From Pycnococcus provasolii (taxonomy: Eukaryota > Chlorophyta > Pseudoscourfieldiophyceae > Pseudoscourfieldiales), in contig CP150553.1 of assembly GCA_049487715.1 (NCBI GenBank), forward strand, positions 1 through 64,000: a stretch of DNA of 64,000 bases, read 5' to 3'. This document shows, in pieces, positions 10,601 through 19,871 of the stretch. The notes beneath the pieces were generated by a model. It made no database searches. It was not told the DNA's origin and saw nothing but the letters and a program-made list of their open reading frames with translations. A program made the translations under genes and the position numbers. Numbering within the stretch: the first letter of the stretch is position 1; the number at the start of each line of letters is the position of its first letter.

Positions 10601-13396
10601 CGAGAGATTCAAGGGGCATTCTACAACGCGTCCGAAATCGACTGGAACACTGTTCCTTATGCATTTTTCAGCCGCGGCTACGATCGTGGGTGCACCAAAC
10701 CTCCGTGTAGTCGTAGCAGCAATTTGGCAAACGAAATCGAGAAGGCTCTCTTCGACGTTTACATCGATGGCACACTCATGCGGGAGAGTGCAAGGCGCAT
10801 TCTCATGTACATCAACCTCGCTCGATTTGTCAACCGACACACTCGCGGCGTTGATATTCGCGTGATCTTGCACGATGCACAGGCGATGGCCTTCTTCGAT
10901 GTGCGCATATCGCTAAAACTGACAAGAGGGGGGGAGCTATCTCCGACCACCTTCGTACGTCACATTCCTCTTACGGATTTCCTTGATGGCACCAGAGAAA
11001 ACGTGGCTCTATTCACCGTCATTATCGGCGTCAGCGTGATCGCAGTCATTCTTTGCATGAATTCGATGCGCGACTTGCGGAATTTGGCAAATCTGTTCTA
11101 CGACTCCATCGTCATGAGGATGCGTCAGCGCATTGTGAGAAGGCACTTCTTTGCAGATGTATGGGTACTCTTGGTAGAGGCGCTCAAAATCGCGATCCCA
11201 CTCTCTTTGCTTTCTGGAAGTATCGTACTATTGGTGTACTACTTCCACTTCTCGCGTTTCTTTACTTATGAGAGCAAGTACCGCTGGTATGACGGCGATG
11301 GATCCGCGGCGGCACGCCCGCTACTGATTAAGCGCGATGCTCCGGCTCCTGGTCTCGTCGAAGGATTACCTCGTGGTACGTTTCGCCACTTGCTTCCGCC
11401 AGATACCAACGACGTCGATGCCTACATGCGCCTTTTGGAGAAACTTGACCGGATGAGTGAAATGCACGTGTTCTACGCGATGCTACAGATTCCAATCTTA
11501 TTGGGGATTGCCGCGAATGTTGCGCGGTTGTTCATGACGATGCAAGGACAGTCAATATTCCTGCGCGTCTTGCAGAAGTCGATTCCCGATATGGTAATCC
11601 TCGTCCTATGTCTGGCAATCCTTACCATTCCGTGCGCATACGAGCTTTATCTGCTTGCGGGTGATCGTATGAAGTCACTTTCCCGCGTGGGTGATGCCAT
11701 GCAGAGTCTTGCCGAATACCAAATCGGCGACACGTTTGGCTTAAAGTATAGCGCATTAATGGGGATCCAGTATGGGCAGCTTGTTACCCCTGCGGAAGTT
11801 GTCGCCATCATAGCGATTCGCATATTCTATCCATTCATGACCACGTTTCTCCTAATGCAATTCATAGCTGCTATTCTTGTTGACTATCTCGGATGGGAAA
11901 TGCAACGCCGCACTTTAAGGAAGCTGTTTGATAAGAAGCATATGACGAACAATCAAAGCATGTCGGATCGTCTGATGCACGCGTCAGGGACCTTTTCTCT
12001 TTTGCGCAATCATGTGAGCGCTGCGTTATATGCCGTGGGTTGGAAAAATTTGTCCGCATTCTTTCTGTCTGGCAATCTGAAATGGCTTCATCCTGGAAAA
12101 GGGATGAGAGGCTTTCAGGGTGGTAGCGCCCGCACGGCAGACACCTATTTTGCCGATGGTGCACGCAACGCACCCACTTTGACGAGGGTGAACACATTTT
12201 CAAGGAAGTTCACGATTATGGATGATCCAAGCACTCCACACGCTCGTGCACATGCCACAAAACTATTTCACTCCATCACTGCCAAACCAAAGAAATCGCG
12301 CAGCCTGTCACCCTTTCAGCCGCATACTGCCGATGACGATCTTGATGATGAATATGCTGCTGCGGATCATGTACATCGCATCATGACCTCTGAATCATAT
12401 ACAGCGGGCCAGGGGGAGACGACGCAGGCCCCAAAGAAATCAAAGCAGGATAATTCGGAACTACCCTCGGTTTGGGTTGGAGGAGGAGATTCTTCCGACA
12501 AGCCTATCTCTCTTCGCAAGGATGGTCTGAAAAGCGATGTTGCGCGGTACTTGCGCATGAACAATGCGAAGGATCGCTACGAGCTTGTTGTACCAGTCAT
12601 TGGATTGCTCGGACCGAAAGCACTTGCAGACTTGCTCTACTACTGCTTCCTCTTGCAGAATGGTGAGTCTGCTGCCACCACCACCAATCTTATGCAAAAC
12701 GAACTTGCGTCGAAGGGGGCCGCGATGAAAGTTCGTGTGCAAGACGATAGTTACCGAGATTTCTTAGAAGCGAACACGCAGGGGGGAATTCATCCTGAAT
12801 CGGAAAAGCGGCCGCTTACCACGATGATGCTCAAGATTTCGAATAGCCTTGGTGAGCGCATCATTCATGATCTTGGTTGGCGACCGGGCTCGGAGTTCAC
12901 CACATTGAAAGGGGAAAATCTTGTCATGGCGGTGCTTCGTCGGGCTCGTGACACAGCAAGGGGCATGAAAGCAATCTCTGCTGACACGTTGGAGCAAAAT
13001 TCTTCGCTGAAAGACGTCGTGATTGATCTCATGCGCGGCGGTGGTGGTAAGGCTGGTCTAACTCGCGCCGGATACCTCAGATCTAAGTTGGTCAGAACAG
13101 TGTCTCGTGTGATGAGCGGGAAAATTGGCGTAAACCGCCTATTGTTCGACGGACTGTGGAAGCTCTTTGGCCTATTCCTGAATGCCATCTCGCCAAACGA
13201 GATCGGGCGTCGTCGTAAGGAACGTGAGAAAAAGAGAAAAAGTTATAGAACCAGGAGAAATGACAGCGAGTTCTTCAACACCTTCACGACGGAATGGGCC
13301 TCGGACGACGAAGGGGAAGAGTACGATTCGGTATCTACGACGACGCCACGCCATGCAGCTGGTCAGCTTATGCGTGTGCTCTCTTCGAAGTTGTAA
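7613..13396 (+). CDS. Polycystin-family channel with FG-GAP and HYR-like ectodomain
   Basis: The frame encodes up to 1,927 residues. Residues about 50-235 hold FG-GAP-like beta-propeller repeats (SDGSRLAVGAP, YVRIYEYASGSWTQLGADI). A cysteine-containing HYR/Ig-like region follows (about 250-345, with HDDIDGNLTSALLVCPP and FVAFDTDGG). A large extracellular segment leads to six or so membrane helices from residue about 1130. The polycystin pore region is recognisable from ILLGIAANVARLF and SIPDMVILVL onwards. A long basic cytoplasmic tail ends the protein. The polycystin family are non-selective cation channels, ciliary in Chlamydomonas and animals. The 5' end is doubtful: residues 16-51 are a duplicated 109-bp segment read in the wrong frame, and no signal peptide is present. 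The true start may lie in an unseen upstream exon, or the gene may be 5'-damaged. Confidence 0.8.
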   Translation: MSMMVLEDISTPPSEDRDSPSEHLAAGEARMAGTCASTSTRPDRGRSLARISGWTQLGFDVAGEAGEDDFGFVSLSGNGMYVAIGAPENDGVGSNAGHVRIMNLQYRNQPPPPPPPPAVWVQEGADVDGEAADDYSGRSVSISTDGSRVAIGARGNDGSGADAGHVRVYEYASGSWTQLGADIDGTSAGDKAGSSVSLSSDGSRLAVGAPGSWGGAHGGYVRIYEYASGSWTQLGADLPPNVTLQGPTVITLPRFARYTSCATDQISSDSVVCDKGAVAHDDIDGNLTSALLVCPPETCMAFGCPGHELWRKGVHSCVNTSAPVGTIFDVKFVAFDTDGGHGSAARTLAIGVPCPEGQYWCPANSPAGRCERTSCETIESVANEHNLPPSLQVDADFSLGPKIEWRTPPRDEMPFGFIYGQKPWKGLGIYEAANPVAACTGDLLNATFPQCAATAQDSVDGDVSFTIQVTNREGDCTPGVLAIGLCPPGIHHFNFLAVDSDRNVGYGDTTIPIEVLQGWEERYQMSMKGECDPLLDPRSGSSSRVRSSVARLLMVHSGRVRIQTCSKTDSANVQVEIVVVRTLEDGGPKRPDQIEDDPNRPQRRTVLAESDHPFASGVDVGEFIGFTFQTAQATSYDPNGSWALSQRIRAAAIAADDIARQMAWVVSETKLTEQQMIGIADSVNSSSAVVGTIAGSVDDTVQALLSQQAQLATMSTDLFKLLDQNVSTIAETKEAQRVVSTAGHMFKAQDRADQLQASVEAAFKAVSDVSGISADVASACRGAYGARHMYYSISGTSIFRQRIEEGANNNSTGTSSSSSSQESSNDKNTNVTGLRRRQLGTVARRILRVKSSSRSNQQLLESAFGPSESAWAGYSSSSSPLTIDERLRFSNYSGYSKPRKFGGVTGRLRVVGGVLVTQRRAAIGLGCFGQGVSSSSSSNHHDRFQDLHGAIRCLRQDASNRFGIDPMFVKLDVPPGMEDADPTTSLRRDILYDPSLREIQGAFYNASEIDWNTVPYAFFSRGYDRGCTKPPCSRSSNLANEIEKALFDVYIDGTLMRESARRILMYINLARFVNRHTRGVDIRVILHDAQAMAFFDVRISLKLTRGGELSPTTFVRHIPLTDFLDGTRENVALFTVIIGVSVIAVILCMNSMRDLRNLANLFYDSIVMRMRQRIVRRHFFADVWVLLVEALKIAIPLSLLSGSIVLLVYYFHFSRFFTYESKYRWYDGDGSAAARPLLIKRDAPAPGLVEGLPRGTFRHLLPPDTNDVDAYMRLLEKLDRMSEMHVFYAMLQIPILLGIAANVARLFMTMQGQSIFLRVLQKSIPDMVILVLCLAILTIPCAYELYLLAGDRMKSLSRVGDAMQSLAEYQIGDTFGLKYSALMGIQYGQLVTPAEVVAIIAIRIFYPFMTTFLLMQFIAAILVDYLGWEMQRRTLRKLFDKKHMTNNQSMSDRLMHASGTFSLLRNHVSAALYAVGWKNLSAFFLSGNLKWLHPGKGMRGFQGGSARTADTYFADGARNAPTLTRVNTFSRKFTIMDDPSTPHARAHATKLFHSITAKPKKSRSLSPFQPHTADDDLDDEYAAADHVHRIMTSESYTAGQGETTQAPKKSKQDNSELPSVWVGGGDSSDKPISLRKDGLKSDVARYLRMNNAKDRYELVVPVIGLLGPKALADLLYYCFLLQNGESAATTTNLMQNELASKGAAMKVRVQDDSYRDFLEANTQGGIHPESEKRPLTTMMLKISNSLGERIIHDLGWRPGSEFTTLKGENLVMAVLRRARDTARGMKAISADTLEQNSSLKDVVIDLMRGGGGKAGLTRAGYLRSKLVRTVSRVMSGKIGVNRLLFDGLWKLFGLFLNAISPNEIGRRRKEREKKRKSYRTRRNDSEFFNTFTTEWASDDEGEEYDSVSTTTPRHAAGQLMRVLSSKL
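7658..7766 (+). repeat. 109-bp duplication, copy 1 (out of frame)
   Basis: This copy is identical to 8217-8325 apart from one base (GGATCGTGG against GGATCATGG). Because 109 is not a multiple of three, this copy is read in another frame of the channel gene. The frame that would restore the FG-GAP repeat is blocked just upstream by TGA. Confidence 0.92.
8217..8325 (+). repeat. 109-bp duplication, copy 2 (in frame)
   Basis: This copy encodes an FG-GAP-like repeat in frame (SRLAVGAPGSWGGAHGGYV and onward). The near identity with 7658-7766 means the duplication is recent or maintained by gene conversion. Confidence 0.92.
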
Positions 13397-13790
13397 AAGA
13401 AATACGTTCATGGTTAAAAGTTTCAATTTTAAAAACACCACAAATAATACACCAACCCTAATCGTCCATTAAAAACCCGTCCACCCACCCACCGCAAGTC
13501 GAAAACAATTGTCTGAAAATGACGGGCAGGACATGCGCATCATTTTGCAACCTTCACTTTTGTTCTTCGTTATAAAAATAATGAAGTTTTGGGTTGACCA
13601 GTAGTGAAGTGAAACATAAAAATGGCGCCGACTTAAAGAAAGTTCTGTGATCGAGCGGGATCCCACAGGGACTTTTTTTTCTGACCTATTCCTCCTCGGA
13701 AATGGCAAGAGAACCGTTCCGTCGCCGCCAAGTTGGCAAGTTATTAAAAAAAAATCAAAAAGAAAACTTTTACAACAAAACAAAATTGTT
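13397..13790. other. Convergent 3' spacer
   Basis: This is AT-richer sequence between the stops of the polycystin-like gene (plus) and the AP2 gene (minus). It contains A- and T-runs (13670-13680, 13745-13755) that could serve both 3' ends. No gene or strong structure was seen. Confidence 0.5.
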
Positions 13791-15305
13791 TTAATCTTTC
13801 TTTTCGTCGGGCGATTGAAGGACACCAAATCCTCCTTGCCTCACCGCCGTCACAAAGTCCTTCTGTGACATGCGCGTCGTAAAGGCTTCGACAAGAAGTC
13901 TGTCCGTTTTGTACTCATTCAGTGGGAAGTTGAGCTCCTTGTCAATCTTGTCGTATTCGCCTTTTTCTAGGCTTGGCAATCTCGTCAACTTCATCCCCTG
14001 CTGTGTCTGTTGTTGTTGTTCTTCTTCTTCGGTGGCAGTTGTTGTTGAAGAAGGAGCCGCCACCGCGGTGGCGGTGGCGGTTGTAGTAGTGGTAACGGGC
14101 AGCTCTGTGGGCTTCTTCCCTTGATGATGTTGTTGTTGTTCTTCTTCTTCGTTGGCAGTTGCTGGAGAAGGAGCTGCATCAGACGCGACGGCGGCGGCGG
14201 ACCACGCCGAATTGGAGCGGAAGCGTATGAATGCCCGGTCAAATGCGCGGGCAGCGTCTGCTGGCATTTCGAATGAGCCAAGGTGGATCTGCCTTGAATT
14301 TGCCCAAATGTGTGCCTCCCACCGGCCTGTTCGTCTGTAGCGCGTAACTCCACGAAACTGGTTGGTCTTGCACTTTGGACCACGTCGCTTGGAGAAGTTG
14401 CCCCCTCCCTGTGGCCTTGCAACTACACTTCCGTCATTCTTCTGCTTCGCAGCGGATATCGCCGCGACGCGCATCTGGTTGAGCTGTTCCGGGGTCAAGA
14501 CATTTTCCTCGTCGTCATTCTTCTTCTTTCGACGCATTGGTCGCGATTCTGATTGTGTAGCCGTATTAGTAGCGGCGGCAGCATCACCACCACCAGCAAC
14601 AGCAACGACACCTGCGGTGGGTGTGTCGGTGGATGTCGATAACAGCGTACTGCTCGTTCTTCGCTTTCTTTTCGAAGGAGTGAGCGGCGGCGGAGGTGGA
14701 GGCGGTTGCAGTAGTGGCGATGCCCAAAAAAAGGGTGATGCGTCATTCGCCGTTTCCATCAATGAAGCGCAGACTCGACTCGCGTCCAAGATGCTTGACG
14801 TGCGTCTGCATGGATTGTTGGTTCTCATCATGGGTGGAGTCGTCGGTGTCACCACTGTCGGTATTGTCGCAGTCAACCCGGCAGCCGGCCCGACAGACGA
14901 AGGAGGAGGAGGAGGAGGAGGAGGATGCCCTCCTCCTCCGGGTGCTGGTGCGGAAGCAAAAGTCGGCGCTATCATCGACATGATGCGACGCTGTTCATCG
15001 AACATGTGCTTCGTGCAAACGAGACGCGGAGTGACCAGCCATGCAAGTGCCTTGATTTGTGCACGTTGAATGTATGCCGACAGCATGAGTGCGGTTTGTT
15101 GTTCGTCGACGATTTGATATTGCTGCTGAGGAGGTGGTGGTTGCTGCGGCGACGTCGTGTTGCCGTTGTTGTTGTTTGCTAGCATCATTGGCGATAATAA
15201 GGAATCTGTTGTTGATGAGGGTGGTTGAGGAGATGCGCCGAATGATGATGGGTGGGGTGCCGCCAAGAATTGCTGAGCAAAGTGCATGATAGCAGCAGCC
15301 TGTTG

Positions 15306-15362
<57 letters not shown>

Positions 15363-15560
15363 GAGTTGCTGCCCATCTGCTGAGTGAGATGTCATCGGCG
15401 AGCTTTGGTGTTGTTGGTGGAGAAGTTGCTCGATGACGTGTCGTTGTTGCAGTTGTTGTTGCAGGAATGTGGTGGCGTCTTCTTCTTCCATCATGAAGTT
15501 GTCGTTGTTCGTGTCGCCGTCGTTGAGCACAAGCTGCAGCGTAGACAGTGGCACGGACAT
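13791..15560 (-). CDS. AP2/ERF-domain transcription factor
   Basis: This 589-residue protein has one AP2/ERF DNA-binding domain at about residues 390-450. It is recognised by QFRGVTRYRRTGRWEAHIW and then GSFEMPADAARAFDRAFIRFR, the WEAHIW and AA.AFD.A.I..R features of the family. The rest is low-complexity: a long polyglutamine run (about residues 67-88), proline clusters, asparagine and threonine tracts, and a basic patch before the domain (RPMRRKKKN) that may be a nuclear signal. Single-AP2 factors act in the nucleus as sequence-specific regulators. They are widespread in green plants and algae and in apicomplexans. The C-terminal 50 residues are ordered but unrecognised. Confidence 0.85.
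15301..15362. repeat. CAG/CTG triplet tract (polyglutamine)
   Basis: A run of TGC/TTG triplets encodes about 20 consecutive glutamines on the minus strand inside the AP2 gene. It is an uninterrupted GCTGCT-type microsatellite for most of its length, so it is probably length-polymorphic. Confidence 0.9.
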
Positions 15561-16023
15561 GAAAGCAGATATATTATAGATAGAGTAGTCGTATGATTTA
15601 TGAGCACTCTACCCTTAGCCAGCGCCGAATCAAGAGTCAAAACGGTTTTTTTGCCACTAATCTTGGGTAGCTGGGAGAGGCCTTGTAAAAGTGTAGGGCG
15701 CAGAGACTACCTTTTAGAGAACCGCTTTCCATCATTGGATCATCCGATTATTTTTTAACCGAGCGAGCAACTGCCTCCAGGGCACTCAGGCCTGGAACTG
15801 GAGGACAGGAGGAGTGCCAGCCACTAGCCAGCAGTGAGGCTTGCCCAACAAATCCCCAACCCCGAACTACAGTAAATTCTGGCTTGGGCCAACCCCGATA
15901 TGTTGGTATTTCCGATTTCCGATCGGTCGTCAAGTTTAGGGTCTCGGTGGTCTTTTTCTTGGCGACGTCACCGTCCCCTCTTTCCCTCCCTCCCTCCATC
16001 AACGACGACGACGGGGAGTCACC
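15561..16023. other. Divergent promoter region (AP2 / COX17)
   Basis: This spacer lies between the start codons of the AP2 gene (minus) and COX17 (plus). A TATATTATAGATAG element lies about 10 bases upstream of the AP2 start codon. The section before COX17 is pyrimidine-rich (CCCTCTTTCCCTCCCTCC near 15976). No conserved ORF was recognised. Confidence 0.45.
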
Positions 16024-16260
16024 ATGGCGGGCAAGTGGGCGTGGTTCTCTGGCTGGGCGGCTCCGGATCCGCCTCCAGCTTCCAACGCGGCAACACCAAC
16101 CGACGCTAACGGAAAGCCGAAGAAAATATGCTGCGCTTGCCCAGAGACGAAGGGTGTTCGAGACACGTGCATTGCTTCCAAGGGGGAGGAACACCCCGAG
16201 TGCGTCGCGCTCATTGAAAAACACAAGCAGTGCCTGCGTGCGGAAGGTTTTAACATATGA
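16024..16260 (+). CDS. COX17: Cytochrome c oxidase copper chaperone COX17
   Basis: This 78-residue protein would deliver Cu(I) to SCO1 and COX11 in the mitochondrial intermembrane space for cytochrome c oxidase assembly. The copper site CCAC is at residues 36-39. Two CX9C pairs are intact (C39/C49 and C60/C70), giving the coiled-coil-helix-coiled-coil-helix fold. The family signatures [16 protein letters not shown] and the C-terminal [13 protein letters not shown] are present. The length is normal for the family. The start codon is in a good context (ACCATGGCG). The gene is divergent from the AP2 gene and convergent with the next one. Confidence 0.95.
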   Translation: MAGKWAWFSGWAAPDPPPASNAATPTDANGKPKKICCACPETKGVRDTCIASKGEEHPECVALIEKHKQCLRAEGFNI

Positions 16261-16396
16261 TGTGTGATCTGTGTTTCATATAGACTCTTTTTGTTCCTGT
16301 TTTCATGTGACATTCGTTCGTTTCGGCTTACGTGCCACTCGCCCCAGTGCCAAAAAAAAAAGTCGCCCCAGAAAAACGCAAGTCGTTCCGTGACCG

Positions 16397-17077
16397 TCAC
16401 GAAGGAGGATGGGTGGGACGCCGCTTACGACCGCTCAGCAAACCTCCGAATGTCCAAGAGCTGAACGACGGCACGTCGACACTGTCGGCGTAGATCGGTG
16501 ACGGCGAGCAAGCACTTGGTGTCCCAGAGAACAACACCATCGCACGCAGTCGTGAGAGCACGCCACGTGCTTCCTCGGCAGCCTTAGCCTGTCGTCGGCG
16601 CATCTCCACGACTCGTGCTGTGCGCTGCTTTTCCACGTAGACGAGTGAGCCGACTATAGCCCACCAGAGCAAGCTTGCGATGAAGATTGACCGCCAATTG
16701 ACTCCCGAAAACGCGCGAAGGCGAACGCGACTTTCCTCCGCCTTGAGCCAGGCGTCGACATCCTCCTCGGCGTTCCCAGCACGCGGCGAGGGACGGGGAG
16801 TGTGCGCCGTCTCCTTTGCGTTGTCAGAAGGTGGTGGTGTCAGCGGGTATCTTTGTGCTGCAACCGCTTCGTCGATAATGCGGCGCACCTCGGTCTGGTC
16901 GTCGAAGCGCTGCAATCGCTGCTTTATGATGGTGTTGTCGTCGCCGCTACCACCAGAAGGTGATGTAGAAGCACCACCACAGCTCGTCGGGCTGCAGCAT
17001 GCCAGGTGATTTTCGAACCACGCGGCAACGGTCTTCACGGACGTGGTCGTTGGGCTTTCAACCTTGGTTTCCTCCAT
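16397..17077 (-). CDS. Single-pass membrane protein, unrecognised
   Basis: This 226-residue protein has one likely transmembrane helix at about residues 130-148 (IFIASLLWWAIVGSLVYV). A low-complexity N-terminal half rich in Ser, Thr and Pro precedes it, and a basic helix follows (EMRRRQAKAAEEARGVLSRL). There is no signal peptide, and no family was recognised. Its stop is 136 bp from that of COX17, tail to tail. Coding status rests on a clean frame, a plausible membrane segment and codon use like the neighbours. Confidence 0.6.
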   Translation of the reverse strand: MEETKVESPTTTSVKTVAAWFENHLACCSPTSCGGASTSPSGGSGDDNTIIKQRLQRFDDQTEVRRIIDEAVAAQRYPLTPPPSDNAKETAHTPRPSPRAGNAEEDVDAWLKAEESRVRLRAFSGVNWRSIFIASLLWWAIVGSLVYVEKQRTARVVEMRRRQAKAAEEARGVLSRLRAMVLFSGTPSACSPSPIYADSVDVPSFSSWTFGGLLSGRKRRPTHPPS

Positions 17078-17282
17078 TTTTGGCGAAAGTCACACAAAAA
17101 GTTTGAAAACGAAACGGTGGGCGGGTTTTCTCCCTCCAGTCCCAGGGTGGTTCCCCTTCTCCCCCCCCCCTCTCATCCGTACCCCAAAGAAGTCCCGACC
17201 GGAAAAGGGGTTAGGGCTAGAAGTTAGAACACATGCGCTTTTGATGATTTCACATGTTCATTTTCGTGTTCGTCTTGAGTTA

Positions 17283-18710
17283 TTACATGCGGACGGGCGT
17301 GAAGCCATCCTTCCAGAAGTCGGGCATAGTCAGCTCGCTCAGAAAGCTGCGATCCGGAGAGGCTCTAGAAGCAGCATCCTGCTTGGCTGCATCCTCCGTG
17401 CCACCATCGAGCGCATCCTCATCTTCCTCCATCCACTTCAGCGCATCAGCGAGCTTTTTCTTCTTCCGTGCAACCCAAGGCCGTGGGTCGTGCGGAGCGC
17501 CTTTCTCGAAGCCTTCGGGACGCGGCAAAGGTTCCTCGAGCAAAGCCTTGAATGGATTTTTCACCTCAGGCATCAAGAGTATATCTTTATTCTTTTCCTT
17601 TGCCGGAGATGTTTTGGTGGCGGCAGCGCCGGCGGGATGCGCTGAACTGGGAGGCTGTGTCGGCGTCACACGACGCTTCGCGTTGGGATCCATCTTCGCC
17701 GTCGACGCGGTTGCGGCGGACCCGCCTCGATGTGTGCCCATATCCATGAGGCGGTGTATGGGGTTGACGTACGTCGCTGGCGTGGGAGGCGTGCCTTCAT
17801 CTCCCGAGTCGTAGTACTGTATGCCCGGAAAACCTGGATGGTCGGAAACCAGCTTGGTCATAATCTCGCTAGCCTGCATCGTCTTGCCAGAGATCCCGAG
17901 GTGTTCGCACAGCGATTCCACTTTCCTGAGCACTCTGCCGCTCTCTCCAGTGGCAGGCACCTGCTCCGCCCTGATGTGCCCCGCCGGAGGTGGCGGCTGC
18001 GCAGGAGGCGTGGTGATCGCTGGCGATGCTCCCGGCGTCGTCGCTCTGGCATCAGCACCTCCGACGAAGTGCTGCTGCTGCTGCTGCGTATGCCGTCTGT
18101 CGCCGCCGCCGCTGCTGTTTCGCCACGAATCGTGGTAGTATCGGTCGCTGGGGTGGCCTCGTCGGTCGTTCCGGTCGTGATCTAAGTCACCACGGTCGCG
18201 ACCGCGATCTCGGCCGTGGTATTCGCGTGGTGGGTTAGACTGCTTGTGGTATCCTGGTCCACCACCGCGACTTGCTCCGTGCGGTCCGTTTGAGTGCCAT
18301 CCGTAGTCGCGGTCACCGCCGTGTGGCGGTGGACTGCGGCTTCGCTCACGCGGTCCACGCACGGGAGGCACACCAGCTCCTCTTGCTCCTCTTGGCACTG
18401 GCGGTGGGTTATCCAGGGGCAGATACCCGTAGTGCTCAAAGGTGTACCACAGCCCATGTTTGCCGTCTGGAGTCTCCGCCATAAGCGGCTGCGCGGGATC
18501 CTTGAAGTGCATACTTTGGCACCAACTCATAATTTGGCGTGTTTCAAAGCCTCCCTGAGGCTTGTTTTGAGTGTCTCGGTACCACCACTTGGTGTTTTTC
18601 GGCATCGTTTGGAATAAGCGGCTTCTTTGCCGAGGTCTGCCAGGAACGTTGTCGCCGCCGGCGTCTCGCCGAGGTGCGCCGTCGCCTGTTCGACCTGCCT
18701 GATGCTGCAT
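17283..18710 (-). CDS. GYF-like domain protein
   Basis: This protein has 475 residues, or 440 if translation starts at the second Met (MPKNTKWWY). Residues about 40-95 resemble a GYF adaptor domain, with KWWYRDTQNKPQGGF, IMSWCQSMHFKD and GLWYTF in the expected order. GYF domains bind proline-rich ligands and are common in splicing and mRNA-decay factors. An Arg/Asp/Gly/Ser-rich section follows (RERSRSPP and RDRGRDRGDLDHDRNDRRG), consistent with an RNA-processing role. A small ordered region follows at about 265-315. The acidic/basic C-terminus has the motifs KNPFKALLEEPLP and MPDFWKDGF. The link to RNA metabolism is inferred from composition. Confidence 0.65.
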   Translation of the reverse strand: MQHQAGRTGDGAPRRDAGGDNVPGRPRQRSRLFQTMPKNTKWWYRDTQNKPQGGFETRQIMSWCQSMHFKDPAQPLMAETPDGKHGLWYTFEHYGYLPLDNPPPVPRGARGAGVPPVRGPRERSRSPPPHGGDRDYGWHSNGPHGASRGGGPGYHKQSNPPREYHGRDRGRDRGDLDHDRNDRRGHPSDRYYHDSWRNSSGGGDRRHTQQQQQHFVGGADARATTPGASPAITTPPAQPPPPAGHIRAEQVPATGESGRVLRKVESLCEHLGISGKTMQASEIMTKLVSDHPGFPGIQYYDSGDEGTPPTPATYVNPIHRLMDMGTHRGGSAATASTAKMDPNAKRRVTPTQPPSSAHPAGAAATKTSPAKEKNKDILLMPEVKNPFKALLEEPLPRPEGFEKGAPHDPRPWVARKKKKLADALKWMEEDEDALDGGTEDAAKQDAASRASPDRSFLSELTMPDFWKDGFTPVRM

Positions 18711-19189
18711 GAGAAACGCAGAGGACTTTTATTCCTAAGAAAAAGTACCGTACTTCTCAAGACTAGTAGTACTAAAAGTCTACACGTCACGGCACCACAC
18801 GGCACAGCACGACGCACGCAACGCGACGCGATGCGATGCGGCACGAGTACCCACCCGACTCGACTTGGATGCGCGCGCCACAGAGAGAGGGAGGGAGGGG
18901 CGGAGGGGCGGTCGTTGTTGGGAGGGGAGAAGACCTGGTGCCTGGCCCCATGAAGAAGAAGGAAAAGGGGCAATGCCTCCCTGGAGACTACCCTACACGT
19001 TCAACGGATGGATCCCCCCTCACCTGCATCTTCCCAAGCGCAAGCTCCCACTCCATGGAAAACCAATGGATGGAGTTCGGGGTTGCAAACTGCCACCACA
19101 TGCGCATGAGCACTCCCCCTTTTCATCTTTCGTGACATTTTCATCTTCAAACGTGCGCGCACTCAGTCGTCGACGCGCTTGCAGCAATA
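18711..19189. other. Divergent promoter region (GYF / J-domain)
   Basis: This is intergenic sequence between two start codons. The stretch at 18780-18845 is an imperfect CACGGCAC / ACGCGACGCG simple-sequence block. A GGGAGGGAGGGG purine tract follows near 18888-18910. Nothing gene-like was seen. Confidence 0.4.
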
Positions 19190-19744
19190 ATGGTCGAGGG
19201 ACTGGACCACGCCGACTGGACGGACTGGTATGCGGTGCTTCACGTCGACCCGGCGTCGGCAACATCTTCCAACAACTTCCAAGCTGAACTACGTGCCGCT
19301 TTCAGGCGATGTCTGCTCAAAACGCACCCCGACAAAAATAACGGTGACGCAACGGGATTCCAGGAGGTCGTCATGGCGTACAGCGTTCTCAGCGACGACT
19401 TGCGAAGGAGGCAGTATGACTGCGAGAGATTCATGAGACGAAAATCGTCGTCTTCTAATCCAACCACGCCAGTCACGCCAAAGCCGCCGGCATCGACGCG
19501 GTCGTCAACAAACCCGATGTTGAACGACGCATCAGCTATTTTCGCAAGTCTGTTTGGTGAGCGCTCTCCATTCAAGGCTTTTACGCCAAGTGAGCTGGGA
19601 ACACTACGAGACTATACCGATCGCTTCTTCACGTCACCTGGAACACCGCCAACCACGCAAACCGACGAACTGGTGCGGCGCGCCGAACGAAAACTGACAG
19701 CATTTATGGTTGACGACCACGTTGCAGACGACGACGAGGTCTGA
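19190..19744 (+). CDS. J-domain (DnaJ-like) protein
   Basis: This 184-residue protein has an N-terminal J domain at about residues 11-82, with the invariant HPD in LLKTHPDKNN, a leading DWYAVLHVDP, and the helix IV region VLSDDLRRRQYD. It should stimulate the ATPase of an Hsp70 partner. No Gly/Phe region, zinc fingers, signal peptide or membrane segment is visible, so it is a type III J protein of unknown client. The C-terminal 100 residues are polar, with an acidic end, and were not recognised. Confidence 0.85.
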   Translation: MVEGLDHADWTDWYAVLHVDPASATSSNNFQAELRAAFRRCLLKTHPDKNNGDATGFQEVVMAYSVLSDDLRRRQYDCERFMRRKSSSSNPTTPVTPKPPASTRSSTNPMLNDASAIFASLFGERSPFKAFTPSELGTLRDYTDRFFTSPGTPPTTQTDELVRRAERKLTAFMVDDHVADDDEV

Positions 19745-19871
19745 GTTGACGTAACGATGTTCAAAGTTACATAATCAATATTGTTTTCTTTTCACTCCAA
19801 GGCAATCGCTCGCACGAGCGCATGAGCGCCTAATTCAAGCAACTTCGCTGCCCTTTCATTATTATCTCCTC

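Noticed and set aside
15301-15362. Possible CRISPR-like or structured repeat
   Set aside because: It is a plain CAG/CTG microsatellite coding for polyglutamine. No spacers are present, and CRISPR arrays are not expected in a nuclear genome.
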